A stretch of DNA of 64,000 nt from Nipponacmea schrenckii (taxonomy: Eukaryota > Mollusca > Gastropoda > Lottiidae): contig CM060202.1 of the NCBI GenBank assembly GCA_030562195.1, forward strand, positions 19,640,317 to 19,704,316, written 5' to 3'. Shown piece by piece: positions 10,394-21,100 of the stretch (position 1 is the first letter of the stretch; every line of letters starts with the position of its first letter). The translations under genes and the position numbers were made by a program. Below the pieces are notes generated by a model, which was given only the letters and a program-made list of their open reading frames with translations, did no database searches and was not told the origin of the DNA.

Positions 10394-13247
10394 TTGTTAA
10401 ATCAGCTCGGCTTGATATCAGACCAAGTACCAATATCCAGGCTGGAGCACCAACTTAAACTGTTAGATGTCAATCAACAACTGCTTCAGGTGTTACTTCT
10501 GTTTATCGGTTAGATATACTTAAACTGACAGAAGGTGTTTCTACTGAGCAGTATTTAGGAAATATGAACGTAGGAAAAGAACCAGAATTAGGACCCGGAT
10601 TAACAAATCCTAAATATACAGTAACAGGTTCTCTAGCAGCTACTAATGCTGTTTCAACATCCTTTGTACAGATTGTTATACAAGATCCTAATTGTAATGA
10701 TAAAGGGGAGTATATATGTAAAGTAACTGGTGGAAACAATGCTGGTCCTTTAAACAAAGAACAAAGAACCAATGTAATAGTTGAAGGTAAAAGTTTGAAC
10801 TTGTTATACTTATAATACACAAACCAAAAATTATTTAAATCGTCCAGTCATCAGAAAATAAATTTTTAATTTAGTTGTATTATCCCATTAAATAACTGCT
10901 TTTCTAAAAATTTATTTTCTTCAAGTTTTCGAAAATAAAGTCCCAGATAGTAAAATGAAATATTCTTTCTGATATGCAAATTGAATTTAGAAGATAGATT
11001 AATATTGAGGTAAAATTGCAAATTAATGTCTAAGAAAATTATTCTGCCGCAGTTCCATATAAATTTTCACAACACTATAAATCCTTGTTTTGGTAAATGG
11101 TTCTTTATATTATTCAGAGAATCCCGGTAATCTGATTATGAATGTTGTTCCTTCAAAACTTGAATATAGACTAAATAATTCTATATCAATGACTTGTAAT
11201 GGAAATGTTGGAAACCCTGCAAAGACATGGCAATGGCAAACTCGTAGATTTCCTGCTAGTACCCAGTGGTTTAGATACACTGATGAAGCAGATATTGTAA
11301 CTGATCCTGTAAGTCCACCATCAGGAAGCAGTTGTTCTTATCGACAAAAGACAGTTTTAAACTACAGAGTGAAGGCACAAGATGATGGACTACAGATTCG
11401 ATGTATTTTAGATAATAGAGTAGAGTTTTCAAAGAACTTTACTATCAATTTAGGTAGGGAGCTTTTTATATAACTTAATCTTTACATCCTGTAGAGCGAT
11501 ACAATAGAAGGTGTATTGTTAAACTTACACGGCCATAGATAGGAGACTGAATCTGACAAGTTGATTTCTCACATTAAGAACCACAACATAAAGAATTATT
11601 AGTTTCCTTCAATATTTAGTTTCAATGTATCTCGTTGATCTATAGTATAAGTATATGAAAAATTTAGTTCTCAAAATATTCGGTCACAAAAGCCGATCTT
11701 CGAAATGTTCGCCAAATTATAAGACAAACGTTTCATTGGAGAATCAGTGTTGTTCATATCAACAATAACAGAGATAGAATACTATATTTTATATTTCAGT
11801 ATCGTCTGATATACCTAGTACCAGTGAGTCAAATACACAGTCAAACGGTATGTATATGCCTAGATTGTTAGCGATATATTATTACCTTCCATCAATACAT
11901 CAGGGTTTTTTTCTTTGTAGAACACAAAGTACAAATCTGCAGTGATTCAATAATGAGTTATTTTATCTCAAGGATAATGTCTATTCAAGTATTTGATTTT
12001 AAAATGTTGGCATCTTTGCAATTGCTGGTGCAACAGGACGAATAAAAATATCAAACCAGTGTTACAAATATCATTTAGACTAGTTGTCGTGATTTCGGAT
12101 TGGCTTTACGTAAAAATCACAAATATCTATCGAGAGTTACAAATATCATTTAGACGAGATGTCGTGATTTAGGATTGGCTTTACGTATACCCTCCATAAA
12201 TAGCAATTCAAGATACAGAGGTCATCTCATGATAAACTTGTTCTCTTTATCTAGGATCAAAATACTGTGCAGACGAGAAACCACTTATAGTTTTTGGTAT
12301 TTTTGTGGTTTTTTTTGTTGTTTATGGAATATTTATTTCAATTATTGCTGGTTATTTGTACAGAGAACTCAACAGAGGTATTCAACTTTCACATCAATTG
12401 CTGAAATCTAAAAAACATCATTTTTAACAAAAATTTACTATAATAATTTGTACGAGAATTGTCTTCAACTGAAAAGAAATCCGACTTTCAAACCAAGTAG
12501 CAGATGAAGATATAACAATTAGATTTTCTCCAGTGTAGAATTCTGATATTCAGTTTCATTTTATTAAACCCTAATAATATATATATATTAGTGTTATTTT
12601 TGTTTATTTAAGATTCGAGACAGAAAAATGAGAGGTAATTTTTCTTTTATTATATGGATGTTTTGGTTATTCTATTGAGAATTATTAGTTTATTAGCCTT
12701 TTCTATTAGTTCATTACGAATTTGCAATGACATTTTGTGAATGATATATATATTGGGCAAGGAATATTAATTTTGTATGTGAGTTTATTGGCAGATAAGA
12801 CATATAATAAGATGGATCATAAAAAATCTAGACCTGAGCTCATTATTCGTTTAAAAAGATAAAAATGATATATAAATCAAAGCAATATTACAATTTATAT
12901 ATATATATACATGTATATAAAATATTATCTTACAGTCCATATGAATCAGTTCAACATCAACCGACAATTGATTCTGTCTACACATCACTAGGTGAGTATT
13001 CTAATTTGTACAATTCCTTTTTTATTTTCCAATATTTTGGTCTAGAAGAGAATTGAATGAATAAAATGCTGTTTTCAAACACGTTTGATAATTTGAATAA
13101 ATCTATATTATAAATAGACATAAAATAAGATAATTGCTATTTAGTCCATTGAAATGACAGTTTTATTTTTGTTTTTTGTTTGTCATGCCAATCTAATTAA
13201 TTTCAGATGACATTAACCACCTTCAAACAATCACCGGCAACACGTAA
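10394..13247 (+). CDS. Two-Ig-domain transmembrane receptor with ITIM-like tail (5'-incomplete, one in-frame stop)
   Basis: Seven exons with AG/GT borders and matching phases: 10394-10786, 11118-11453, 11800-11847, 12255-12377, 12613-12634, 12936-12991 and 13207-13247 (stop TAA 13245-13247). Exon 1 is an Ig-like domain (VRCQ, later DKGEYICKV). Exon 2 is a second Ig domain (SMTCNGN, WQWQ, LQIRCIL). Exon 3 is a Ser/Thr-rich stalk and exon 4 a membrane span (FGIFVVFFVVYGIFISIIAG). Exons 5-7 encode a short tail holding SPYESV and SVYTSL, both fitting the ITIM pattern [SIVL]-x-Y-x-x-[ILV]. A TAA at 10456-10458 interrupts the first Ig domain before its first cysteine. No signal-peptide exon is visible upstream, where MITE and LTR elements lie. 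It may therefore be a recent pseudogene, or the stop may be a sequence error or a polymorphism. The remnant paralogue at 1560-2208 supports a tandem family. Confidence 0.7.
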
Positions 13248-13824
13248 ACTAGTGACTCAACTACTATAGAGACATTTCTATCTCCACATGTTATGTCCAT
13301 CTTAATCTAACTATGTTTTTATAGCCAGGGATACCATATTGGATATAAAATAAATTAACGAGTAATTTTTAAATATTGGTCGTAATAGTATGAAGATTGT
13401 AATACATCTGACGTCAGGCCTACACTAACAATAGTTAAATCAGAAACTCTCTGACATTTAGCCTGACAACCACTGGATGAAGAATCATTCACCTGAAGTG
13501 TACGTTTTTAAGGCAATTTGTCGACGTGATATAGGGAGCTTATTTATTTTCGTTAGATATTATTTCTTATCACATTTTTTTTAATTGTCTTATCATGTGT
13601 TTAGGTTGGATAACTTAAAATCGTTTTAAAATGTTGAAATATTTGTGTATTTATTTTTATATTATCACTTGGCATTTTTATGTATTGAAATCTTTACACC
13701 TTTAAAGAATAATATATGTTTCATAAAAGTATCTTGGAAGGAAATATGTCTAGGAGCATCGGTTCACTTTCGCGATTTCGAATCACTACCTCTATCTAAA
13801 TCAAACAAGTGGTTGCCTAGCAAG

Positions 13825-14405
13825 ATACGCCCACTTTAAAATCTATTTTTTGTTTAAACGCGGGCAAAAACTCTAAGATTATTTAGGTCAAAGCCACGTT
13901 CTCATCAATTTAAATGTTCACACCAAATTTCATTGAAATCAGATGAAAACTGTATTGTCTATCGCAATCACAAGCCTCGTTTTGACTAAGTCAAGTACAA
14001 TAACTCAAAATCAGTATATCGAAATATCATCAATTTCAAACTTGACCAAGATAACATCAACTTTAATGATCACACCAAATTTCATTCAAATCAGATGAAA
14101 ACTGTTGTCTCTATCGTGTTCACAAGCCAATTTTGACGCAATTTGACAAAGTCAAGGCCAATAACTAAAAACTCACAAGTCAATTTTGACGCGTTTTAAC
14201 TACGCCAAGTGCCATATCTCAAAAACCATTCATCGAAAAAATAGACAATTTCGAACTTGTCCAAGATCTCATCAATATAAATGATCACAGCAAGTTTCAT
14301 TTAAATCCGACAAAAACTGTAGTCTCTATTGCGTTCACAAGCAATCCGTCGGACGGACGGACAGGGGTGACGACAATATACGTCCACATTATAATGTGGG
14401 CGTAT
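13825..14405. mobile_element. MITE-like element with inverted ends and GGACGGACGGAC core
   Basis: The left edge ATACGCCCAC (13825-13834) is the inverse complement of GTGGGCGTAT (14396-14405). Inside are about three imperfect direct repeats around ATTTCATTCAAATCAGATG and TCTATCGTGTTCACAAG, then GTCGGACGGACGGACAGG. The right end holds a hairpin, TACGTCCACATTATAATGTG and the bases after it. No coding capacity is seen. Confidence 0.6.
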
Positions 14406-15273
14406 AAAAATGGTGCACACGATGAAACTTAGAAATTTATCACGGTCACGACAACGGAAACCACGAACATCGTTTGAGTTATTCCCCCATTATAGGCCTA
14501 GCCTAATACCGAGGCAAATTCCAGAACCTACTCTGTTATTTTACCGCCCTTGACCTTAAAAGTTCAGATATCTGTTAAGCCACCATCCTAACGATAATTA
14601 ACTCTGAAACGTCCTTGTTCTGGGTTTAGATATGTTATTGATATACAGAAGATATTGGTACATTAACAGCTTATATTATGAATCAAATAGGTCATGAAAT
14701 ACATTGACTATTACATCCTACCTTTCTGCACGGGATTGGGCCGAGTTCGAATCCCAGTTGAAATTTTTTTCAAATTTCTTTTTTTTATAAGTCGAACACT
14801 ATCTTTTCTTTCTATTTTATCATAAATAAATCTTTTATCAACACGGGATAAGGCTGTGCATAGCTAACCCTAATTGGCTTTGACTACAATTTAGCCCATT
14901 CGGAGCCGCTAGCGAGAAGGGTAATAATTGTTTTTAACCAATTGAAGGCCTCTTAATTGAATGTTTTGTACAGAAATACGTGTTGAGACGATGCGCAACG
15001 ATGTTATCTTTCGTTTGATATGCGGAAACCATATCTTTGAACCATCTATAGCCCTTTTCTAAGCTAACCCTATTTGACATTGAAAACTAAAGTCGACCTG
15101 CAAGGGCTAACCGCAGCTAACCCTAACTCATATACCTAGGTCTCTGTGGCCTAGCGGATTTGGCGTTTGCTCGGCAACTTTTTTTTTCAAATTTCTTTTT
15201 TTTTTAACAATATCTTTTCTCTTTATTTTATCACACATAACACTGGATAGGGCTGTGCATAGCTAACCCTAAT

Positions 15274-16352
15274 CAAAGACCATATAAATAATAAGACATG
15301 ACAGCTAGGCCAATCAGCGTATCAGGCGACAAACAGCACCACTCAGCGGTGAGTAGTAAAGCACATTTAGGCTTCATTGAAGGCCTCGTGGGAAAATGCT
15401 CCCTCGCCTGAATTTACCATCCAAGAGTAAGGTTAATTGCGCATTTTGCTCCAGCTATCGGAACACGGAATCTGCAGTTTCTTTTTTCAAGTTTCCTTCA
15501 GACGATATCAGGTAAGGATTTCTATTTTCCCCGTGTTAGCGATCTAAATTTCCGAATGAAAAGACGTAGCTATTGAGCAAAATTAAAATGGCGACCTCAA
15601 GACGAGTCTATATTGTATAGCCTGGATCGGCTTAAATATCACAAACTACTTTGAAGTGTAATATATTGTTAAATCAGGAATTGAATGGGCTTTTTAAATC
15701 TGTACTTATCTGATTTCTCGTGTAGGAAATATGGCTAGTTGGAAGTCGAACTTCAGCGACAAAATTTGACGTCGTTGGTAGGAGCTTACCCTCCTTACTC
15801 ATACTCCTAGTGTTTTTTTATTGTCCAAATAACTGAGAAAAATTGTAATTTAAATTTTGTTTGGAACTAGGTATAAATTTTGTGCAATCTGTTTTTTGCT
15901 TTGTCCCCGCCCACATAGTTCGTATTAACCTGATATAAAAAAAGCCTGTCCTATCAAAAAATCCCCAATAGCACACTACATGGCAATGACTCGTGTAGGC
16001 CATAAAAGTACATATAATTGGACATAAAAAAAAGTAAAAAACCATTATATTACATTTCCATTATTGAACTGTCGAAACGCCTACAAATTGGTTTTGGAAA
16101 CTTTTCGTCATGCTAAAAAATCTGACTTCAACTCCATGTTTCTCGTCCCTCAATGATCGGAAATTTCTGAAACACATACGCATTGAAAGCTAATTCATTT
16201 GCCAGTTATACAATGTATATGATACGTATGAGCAAATTTTATTGAAGCAAAGAGGTGTTGTGTTTACTAACCGCCACTTGGCGGCGCTGCTACTTCGCTG
16301 GTACTAAAGGGAGAAGAATAGCTGTCATGTCTTATTATTTATATTGTCTTTG
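15274..16352 (+). mobile_element. Non-autonomous DNA transposon with 33-bp inverted ends and a THAP exon (P-element-like?)
   Basis: The terminal inverted repeats 15274-15306 and 16320-16352 match at 32 of 33 positions, beginning CAAAGAC and ending GTCTTTG. The 7-bp flanks CCCTAAT (15267-15273) and CCCTAAC (16353-16359) look like a target duplication with one change. The host sequence is the SINE array, whose other copies show the uninterrupted state. Inside is one THAP-type coding exon at 15396-15511. CA...TG ends, inverted repeats near 31 bp and a THAP domain recall the P superfamily, but P elements usually make 8-bp duplications, so the class is tentative. Confidence 0.7.
15396..15511 (+). 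pseudogene. THAP-domain N-terminal exon inside the DNA transposon
   Basis: The ATG at 15396 opens a 38-codon frame reading VNCAFCSSYRNTESAVSFFK then FPSDDIR, the start of a C2CH THAP DNA-binding finger (C-x2-C, then F-x-FP). It ends at CAG|GTAAGG, a good splice donor at 15512. No following exon completing the finger or a transposase was found before the right inverted repeat. It is most likely a leftover from an internally deleted autonomous element. Confidence 0.6.
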
Positions 16353-16590
16353 CCCTAACTGGTTTTGACAACAAAGTAACCGGAGCCCCTAGCGAGAAAG
16401 GTGATAATTATATTTGGCCCATTGAAGACCTCTAATTTAATATTTTGTACACAAATGTGTGTTGAGACGATGCGCAATGATGTGCTCTTTGATATGCGGA
16501 AACCACATCTTTGAACCAGCTATAGCCCTTTTCTAAGCTAACCCTATTTGACTTTGGAAACTAAAGTCGACCTGCAAGGGTTAACCCTAG

Positions 16591-16670
16591 GTCTCTGTGG
16601 CCTAGCGGTTTTTGACGTTTCCTCGGCAACTTTGAGGTCCCGAGTTCGAATCCCAGTTGAAGCTTTTTTT
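16591..16670 (+). repeat. tRNA-derived SINE head (copy in array)
   Basis: A box TGGCCTAGCGG and B box GTTCGAATCC are followed by AGTTGAAGC and a T run. This is one of the two best-preserved heads in the array; the other is at 17076-17145. Confidence 0.75.
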
Positions 16671-17015
16671 CAAATTTATCTTTTTTTAAAAGTCGAACAC
16701 TATTTTTTCTTTCTATTTTATCATACATAAATCTTTTTTCTGGATTAGGCTGTGTATAGCTAACCCTAATTGGTTTTAACTACAAATTAACCCATTCGGA
16801 ACCGCAAGCCAGAAGGGTAATAATTGTTTTTGGCTCATTGAAGGCCTCTAATTCAATGTTTTGTACACAAATGATTGTTAAGACGATGCGCAACGATATG
16901 CTCTTTCGTTTGACATGCGGAAACCTTATCTTCCGTTTGACATGCGGAAACCTTATCTTTGAACCAGCTATAGCCCTTTGCTAAGCTTACTTTGAAAATT
17001 AAAGTCGAACTGCAA

Positions 17016-17073
17016 GGGTTAACCCTAGGGTTAGAGTTAATACTAGGGTTAGGGTTGTTCCTAGCTAACCCTA
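17016..17073. repeat. Degenerate interstitial telomere-like stretch
   Basis: Short runs of GGGTTA and AACCCTA in both orientations (AGGGTTAGGGTT, then CTAACCCTA) sit at the joint of two SINE units. Similar single AACCCTAA pieces occur at every joint of the array and before the SINE at 2451. They are probably part of the repeat unit, not a telomere scar. Confidence 0.65.
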
Positions 17074-17329
17074 TGTCTCTGTGGCCTTGTGGTTTTGACG
17101 TTAGTTCGTCAACTTTGAGGTCCCGAGTTCGAATCCCAGTTGAAGAAATTCTGAAAGAAGATGCAATTTTAGCCATTAAATTTCAAATCTAGGCCAAAAA
17201 TTAGTCAAAAATGGGCATGCAAAAACCCCCAAAGGAAGGGAGAAAGAGGATTTCTAAAAATATAACACAATCATTAGCATAAAATTTTTTGTGGTCTATC
17301 TATTTTTCTAGTCCGTATATTATGAACAG

Positions 17330-17680
17330 ATTCTACACTTTTAATAGACGTGATCAACTAGTCAGTCATGATTTATTCCATTTCCGAATAAACGATAGAA
17401 TAACTAGTAAAATGCTTTTAAACCACCCCAATCGGCAGATCTGTCGATCGGTTGGCCGTCTGAGAATGATGGGTTAGGTACGAAACTAAAGCTATGTCCT
17501 TGTGGTGAACCTGTCACTGCCGAACACCTCTTAATCCACTAAAGGAAATAAAGCAACCACTGGTTGATATAATGAAAACATATAAACTGGATTGCACTTT
17601 GATTCTGTCCCATACGGGGGAGGGTATGTCAACAATCTGTGAAACAGTCTTAAATTTTCTAAGGGAGTCAGGAATGATTA
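17330..17680 (+). pseudogene. LINE RT C-terminal fragment
   Basis: After a frame reading FHFRINDR and stops, another frame reads LCPCGEPVTAEHLL (about 17492-17533). This is the C-terminal zinc-knuckle typical of Jockey/RTE-style LINE RTs. It is short and broken by stops and frameshifts. Confidence 0.55.
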
Positions 17681-18900
17681 CATGAGTAGCACAACAGAAG
17701 AGCAGCCTGCGCTTCTGTGGGTGTGGCGATCAGTGAAGACTCTCTCCCCGATAGAATGTCAAGCCCAAGAGCAAGTCGCACTTCACCAAATAACATCAAT
17801 ACAGAAGAAATTATTGAAGAAGTGACTCCTTACTCAACGTCTGCGATAGGCATTTTTTTCTCTTTTTTTACCCGAAGCGAACACCATCCATACCTAGTAG
17901 TAGTAGTAGTCAGTCATAGAGTGGCTATTAAAACGCGTAAAGCAGTATTGTATACTTCGCCAACATATTTTGGTCAACGATAGAAAGGAATTCATTCATG
18001 AGTAAGGTTTTTTAAATCTTCCTATTATGAAAATATTATACTATAAACAAGTACTATGATCGCAAGTACGACACGCTGAACCTTCAAACGGTATTGAATA
18101 TAAAATTAAGACTTTTTATCCTATGAAATTTAAAATTTGTGATGTGATTCAACCAGAAAAGGTTTGATTAGGATGAAAGATGTTTCAAAAGATGCAATAA
18201 AAGTTGCTGATTCTCATTTAAGTTGGTACGATTGAACACCGCTGTGTCCAGAAAATCCATACTTGTTTTGCAAATATTAGCAGTCAATTTGCTAAGGGTG
18301 GTGATTATTCAATTTTTTGAAATAATCCCAAAAGTTATCTAGTAATTTGGTCTTTCTGCGCAAATGGTTTGTTTCAAAGGCAGTCAGACAGCTTATAAAC
18401 CAATATTTCAAAATAGTTCATGCTATATTGAATTTTTGTAGAGAAACCAAGTATTAGCTAGGCTTTCTTGTGACATATTGGCAAGTTTTCAACGAGATTT
18501 CTGGACAAGTTATGGAAGGTTGAATTTCGTGATTTAACATTGAAACAGATGGCAAATGAATTGGTGGCCCGATCCTTATAAATTGATGTGTTTAAAATCA
18601 TATATATAGAGAGTTGTCTCCCATGCATCAATGGAAATTGACGTTAGTTTGACGTTGTAGAATGCTGTTTTAAATCATTATTGATCTTATTTAGAGGCTA
18701 ACATGGTCAACTCGTCTACATGTCCATTCGTCTTAAAAAGAAATCATTTAATCTTTCGGGTCGGACATCAAAGAAAGGCTCCAAGTGCTAAAGTCTAAAC
18801 ACGTTAAAAATCCCGAGTTGAAATAATTATATATATACACTATAGAACTACAATAACTTAGTTCAAATAAGTAAGTTAAACGTGACTCGATACTCTTTAC
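17681..18900. other. Non-coding stretch
   Basis: No convincing gene is seen. An 88-codon frame at 17717-17983 has no recognisable domain and probably belongs to LINE 3' debris. A short TAG run occurs near 17895-17912. The rest is AT-rich single-copy-looking DNA. Confidence 0.6.
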
Positions 18901-18904
18901 ATAA

Positions 18905-19266
18905 TCTTAGTGCCTCTAGAACTTCTTAGGGACTTAATTTCTAACACTTTTTCTAGGATATTCTAGAGTTTTATCATTTAACACTGTTTCAAGGATATTC
19001 TAGGATCTTAATTTGTAACACTGTGTCTAGGATGTCCTAGAGCCTTAACTCCTAACACTGTTTCTATGATATTCTAAGATCTTAAATTCTAACACTGTTT
19101 CTTGGATATCCTAGTGTCTTAACTTCTAACACTGTTTCAAGTATATACTATGCTCTTATCTTCTAACACTGTTTCTAGGATGTTCTAGAGCCTTAACTCC
19201 TAACACTGTTTCTATGATATTCTAAGATCTTAAATTCTAACACTGTTTCTTGGATATCCTAGCACT
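18905..19266. repeat. 36-37-bp minisatellite with higher-order structure
   Basis: About ten units are built on TTCTAACACTGTTTCTAGGA followed by TATTCTAGAG and a CTTAA joint. A block of about 88 bp (from about 19027 and again from about 19176) is repeated almost exactly, showing recent duplication of a two- to three-unit segment. Confidence 0.9.
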
Positions 19267-20670
19267 AACATCGTTTTGAAGATAAGCGATCTGGTCTAAA
19301 TGAACCAACAATTTCTTCAAATGAATTTCATGTATGAAAGAAAAAAAGCTGAATTCTAAATATGTTGATAATAATTTAATGTTAGACTCTTAAATAAACT
19401 TAATGCGGTATTTTGACAAAATGCCTAAAGATATTTAAGAATTTGTAAAAAAACAAAAAAAAAAACAGAATAATGGACAGAGTGTCAGTTGTTTGAAATT
19501 GTCTCATCACCACCGACCACCAGGGGCTGATCTTTATAGTAGTTCGGACCGTAGATGACTGGTTTGAACGTCTTACTGTGACGAGAGGAAATTATTTTTA
19601 GTGGTCAAGACATTATTTGATCGCCAACTGCGATAAACTGAGAGGCCAGAAGGTAGATTTGATAATATCATTATGGTATTGTTCACCAATTTCTTCACTT
19701 TATTTCTTCAACTTTATTTACTGATAACATCTCTCGTTACATTTCAGGCTCAGTGATATTTGGGTGTCAGATTTACTCTTTATCTTTAAAGTGATACTGT
19801 GTCTTAGAATGGACAAAAAGTTCAGTTCTCGAGAATAATCAATATGAGTATATTATCATCAGTGAACTTACCTGGTGTCATAAAGTAACAGAATCCCTGT
19901 AACATCTGTACAAATAACAAATATAAGATATTAATTAAAAAGCGGTTAATCAATCGATTTTCAATAATCATTTGCATATTTATGATCAAACACTTTTTTG
20001 GATTTATCGAATTATATAAGGATTATATTATGTTATTTATGGCAGCAGGTTTATCTACTGCTGAATATATCTTCTTATTGTCTTAAAGTTTAACATTTTA
20101 AAATTTTATGTTCATATTTAATACACCTATAAGGTTTTTGTTTCCTTATACTTTCTGTATTACAATTTTCACTTCTCAACTCAATTTTAGCACAGTGTTC
20201 ATATTAAATCTACCATTAAAATACTCCAACTACTATTAGGTTTCGAGTCAGATTGGATTAAAATTATCTTAGTTGATATTAGAAACATTATAACATTATC
20301 ATATTGCTCAATACAGATTGCTGTATTTGAATTGAAAAAGAAAAAATAAATTAACAGTAGTATAGCTATTTAAGTGTTCTTTTTTCGATATAAGATACAG
20401 ACTTACTAGTCAGATTTGTAAACGAAAATGTGATTATACCATACCATCTTATCTCCATAATCTGAGAGATCCATATACATAAACAACAGGTTATTGAAAT
20501 ACGCCTAACAGTTAAGTGATGTTACGAAAGCACAGGCGCAGGTATGTAGGCGTAACCTCTTGTGAGAGAGTATTGATTGTGGAGTTAGTTTGAAATATAA
20601 AATATTTAAAATAAAGTTCACAAGCTTCTAAATCTGAAATATATAAGAGTTACATTATTGACCATGGTAA
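19267..20670. other. Non-coding AT-rich stretch
   Basis: No gene recognised. A 23-bp sequence beginning ATAAAGTTCACAAGCTTC near 20611-20633 recurs in direct orientation at 24640-24662, marking a dispersed repeat pair. Confidence 0.6.
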
Positions 20671-21100
20671 TAATAATAATAACATTTTTATTTGTGGGAC
20701 TGAGGGATTTTTCCTAAAAAAAAAAAAACAGCTTAAATGAAAGAAGGATAAGGTTAAGTAAAATGAGGAGTTTTTCCAATGGTAAGCTATAACAAAAATA
20801 ACCGATGGGTTGAATTAAGTTTTATGAATCTACGTAAGGAGGGGTAATCTATCACGGACTAAGATATCATTTAGATTTTTATTTCGGGTATAGGCTATCA
20901 ATAAATCATTTGTTGAGACTGTTAGACTGCAATTCTTTGTAAAGGTGGATAATTCTTCGGGGAACTTGACCAGCGGTATTGTTGTTTTGTATAACAAAGG
21001 GACTAGTATAATCTGGAAGTCAACTTGATTGTTAATTCCTAAACGATGCATAGTTTGTAATTTATTTATCCAATAATTTATCGAATAACGAGAATGTTAG
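20670..21100 (-). pseudogene. Possible retroelement 3' fragment with (ATT)n tail
   Basis: On the minus strand, 21051-20830 gives a 73-codon frame containing NKNLNDILVRDRLPLL, reminiscent of a segment seen in retroelement RT C-termini. Downstream on that strand lies an (ATT)n run at about 20672-20686. The same layout is seen in the LINE ending near 45840. It has no complete domain, and the identity is weak. Confidence 0.35.

Larger units (their letters stand above)
14735..17150 (+). repeat. Tandem array of SINE-containing composite units
   Basis: The unit, roughly 400-480 bp without insertions, is a tRNA-like SINE head, a T-rich stretch, an AGCTAACCCTAA telomere-like joint and a body beginning TTGGTTTTGACTAC. 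The body contains GAGACGATGCGCAACGATG and GATATGCGGAAACC and ends in AAAGTCGACCTGCAAGGG. Heads start near 14735 (B box only), 15138 (B box deleted), 16591 (complete) and 17076 (complete). Bodies are at about 14870-15110, 16353-16585 and 16765-17015. The second unit is interrupted by the DNA transposon at 15274-16352. Confidence 0.75.

Noticed and set aside
17016..17073. Telomere fusion scar
   Set aside because: The TTAGGG-like pieces are short, degenerate and repeat at every SINE-unit joint, so they belong to the repeat unit.
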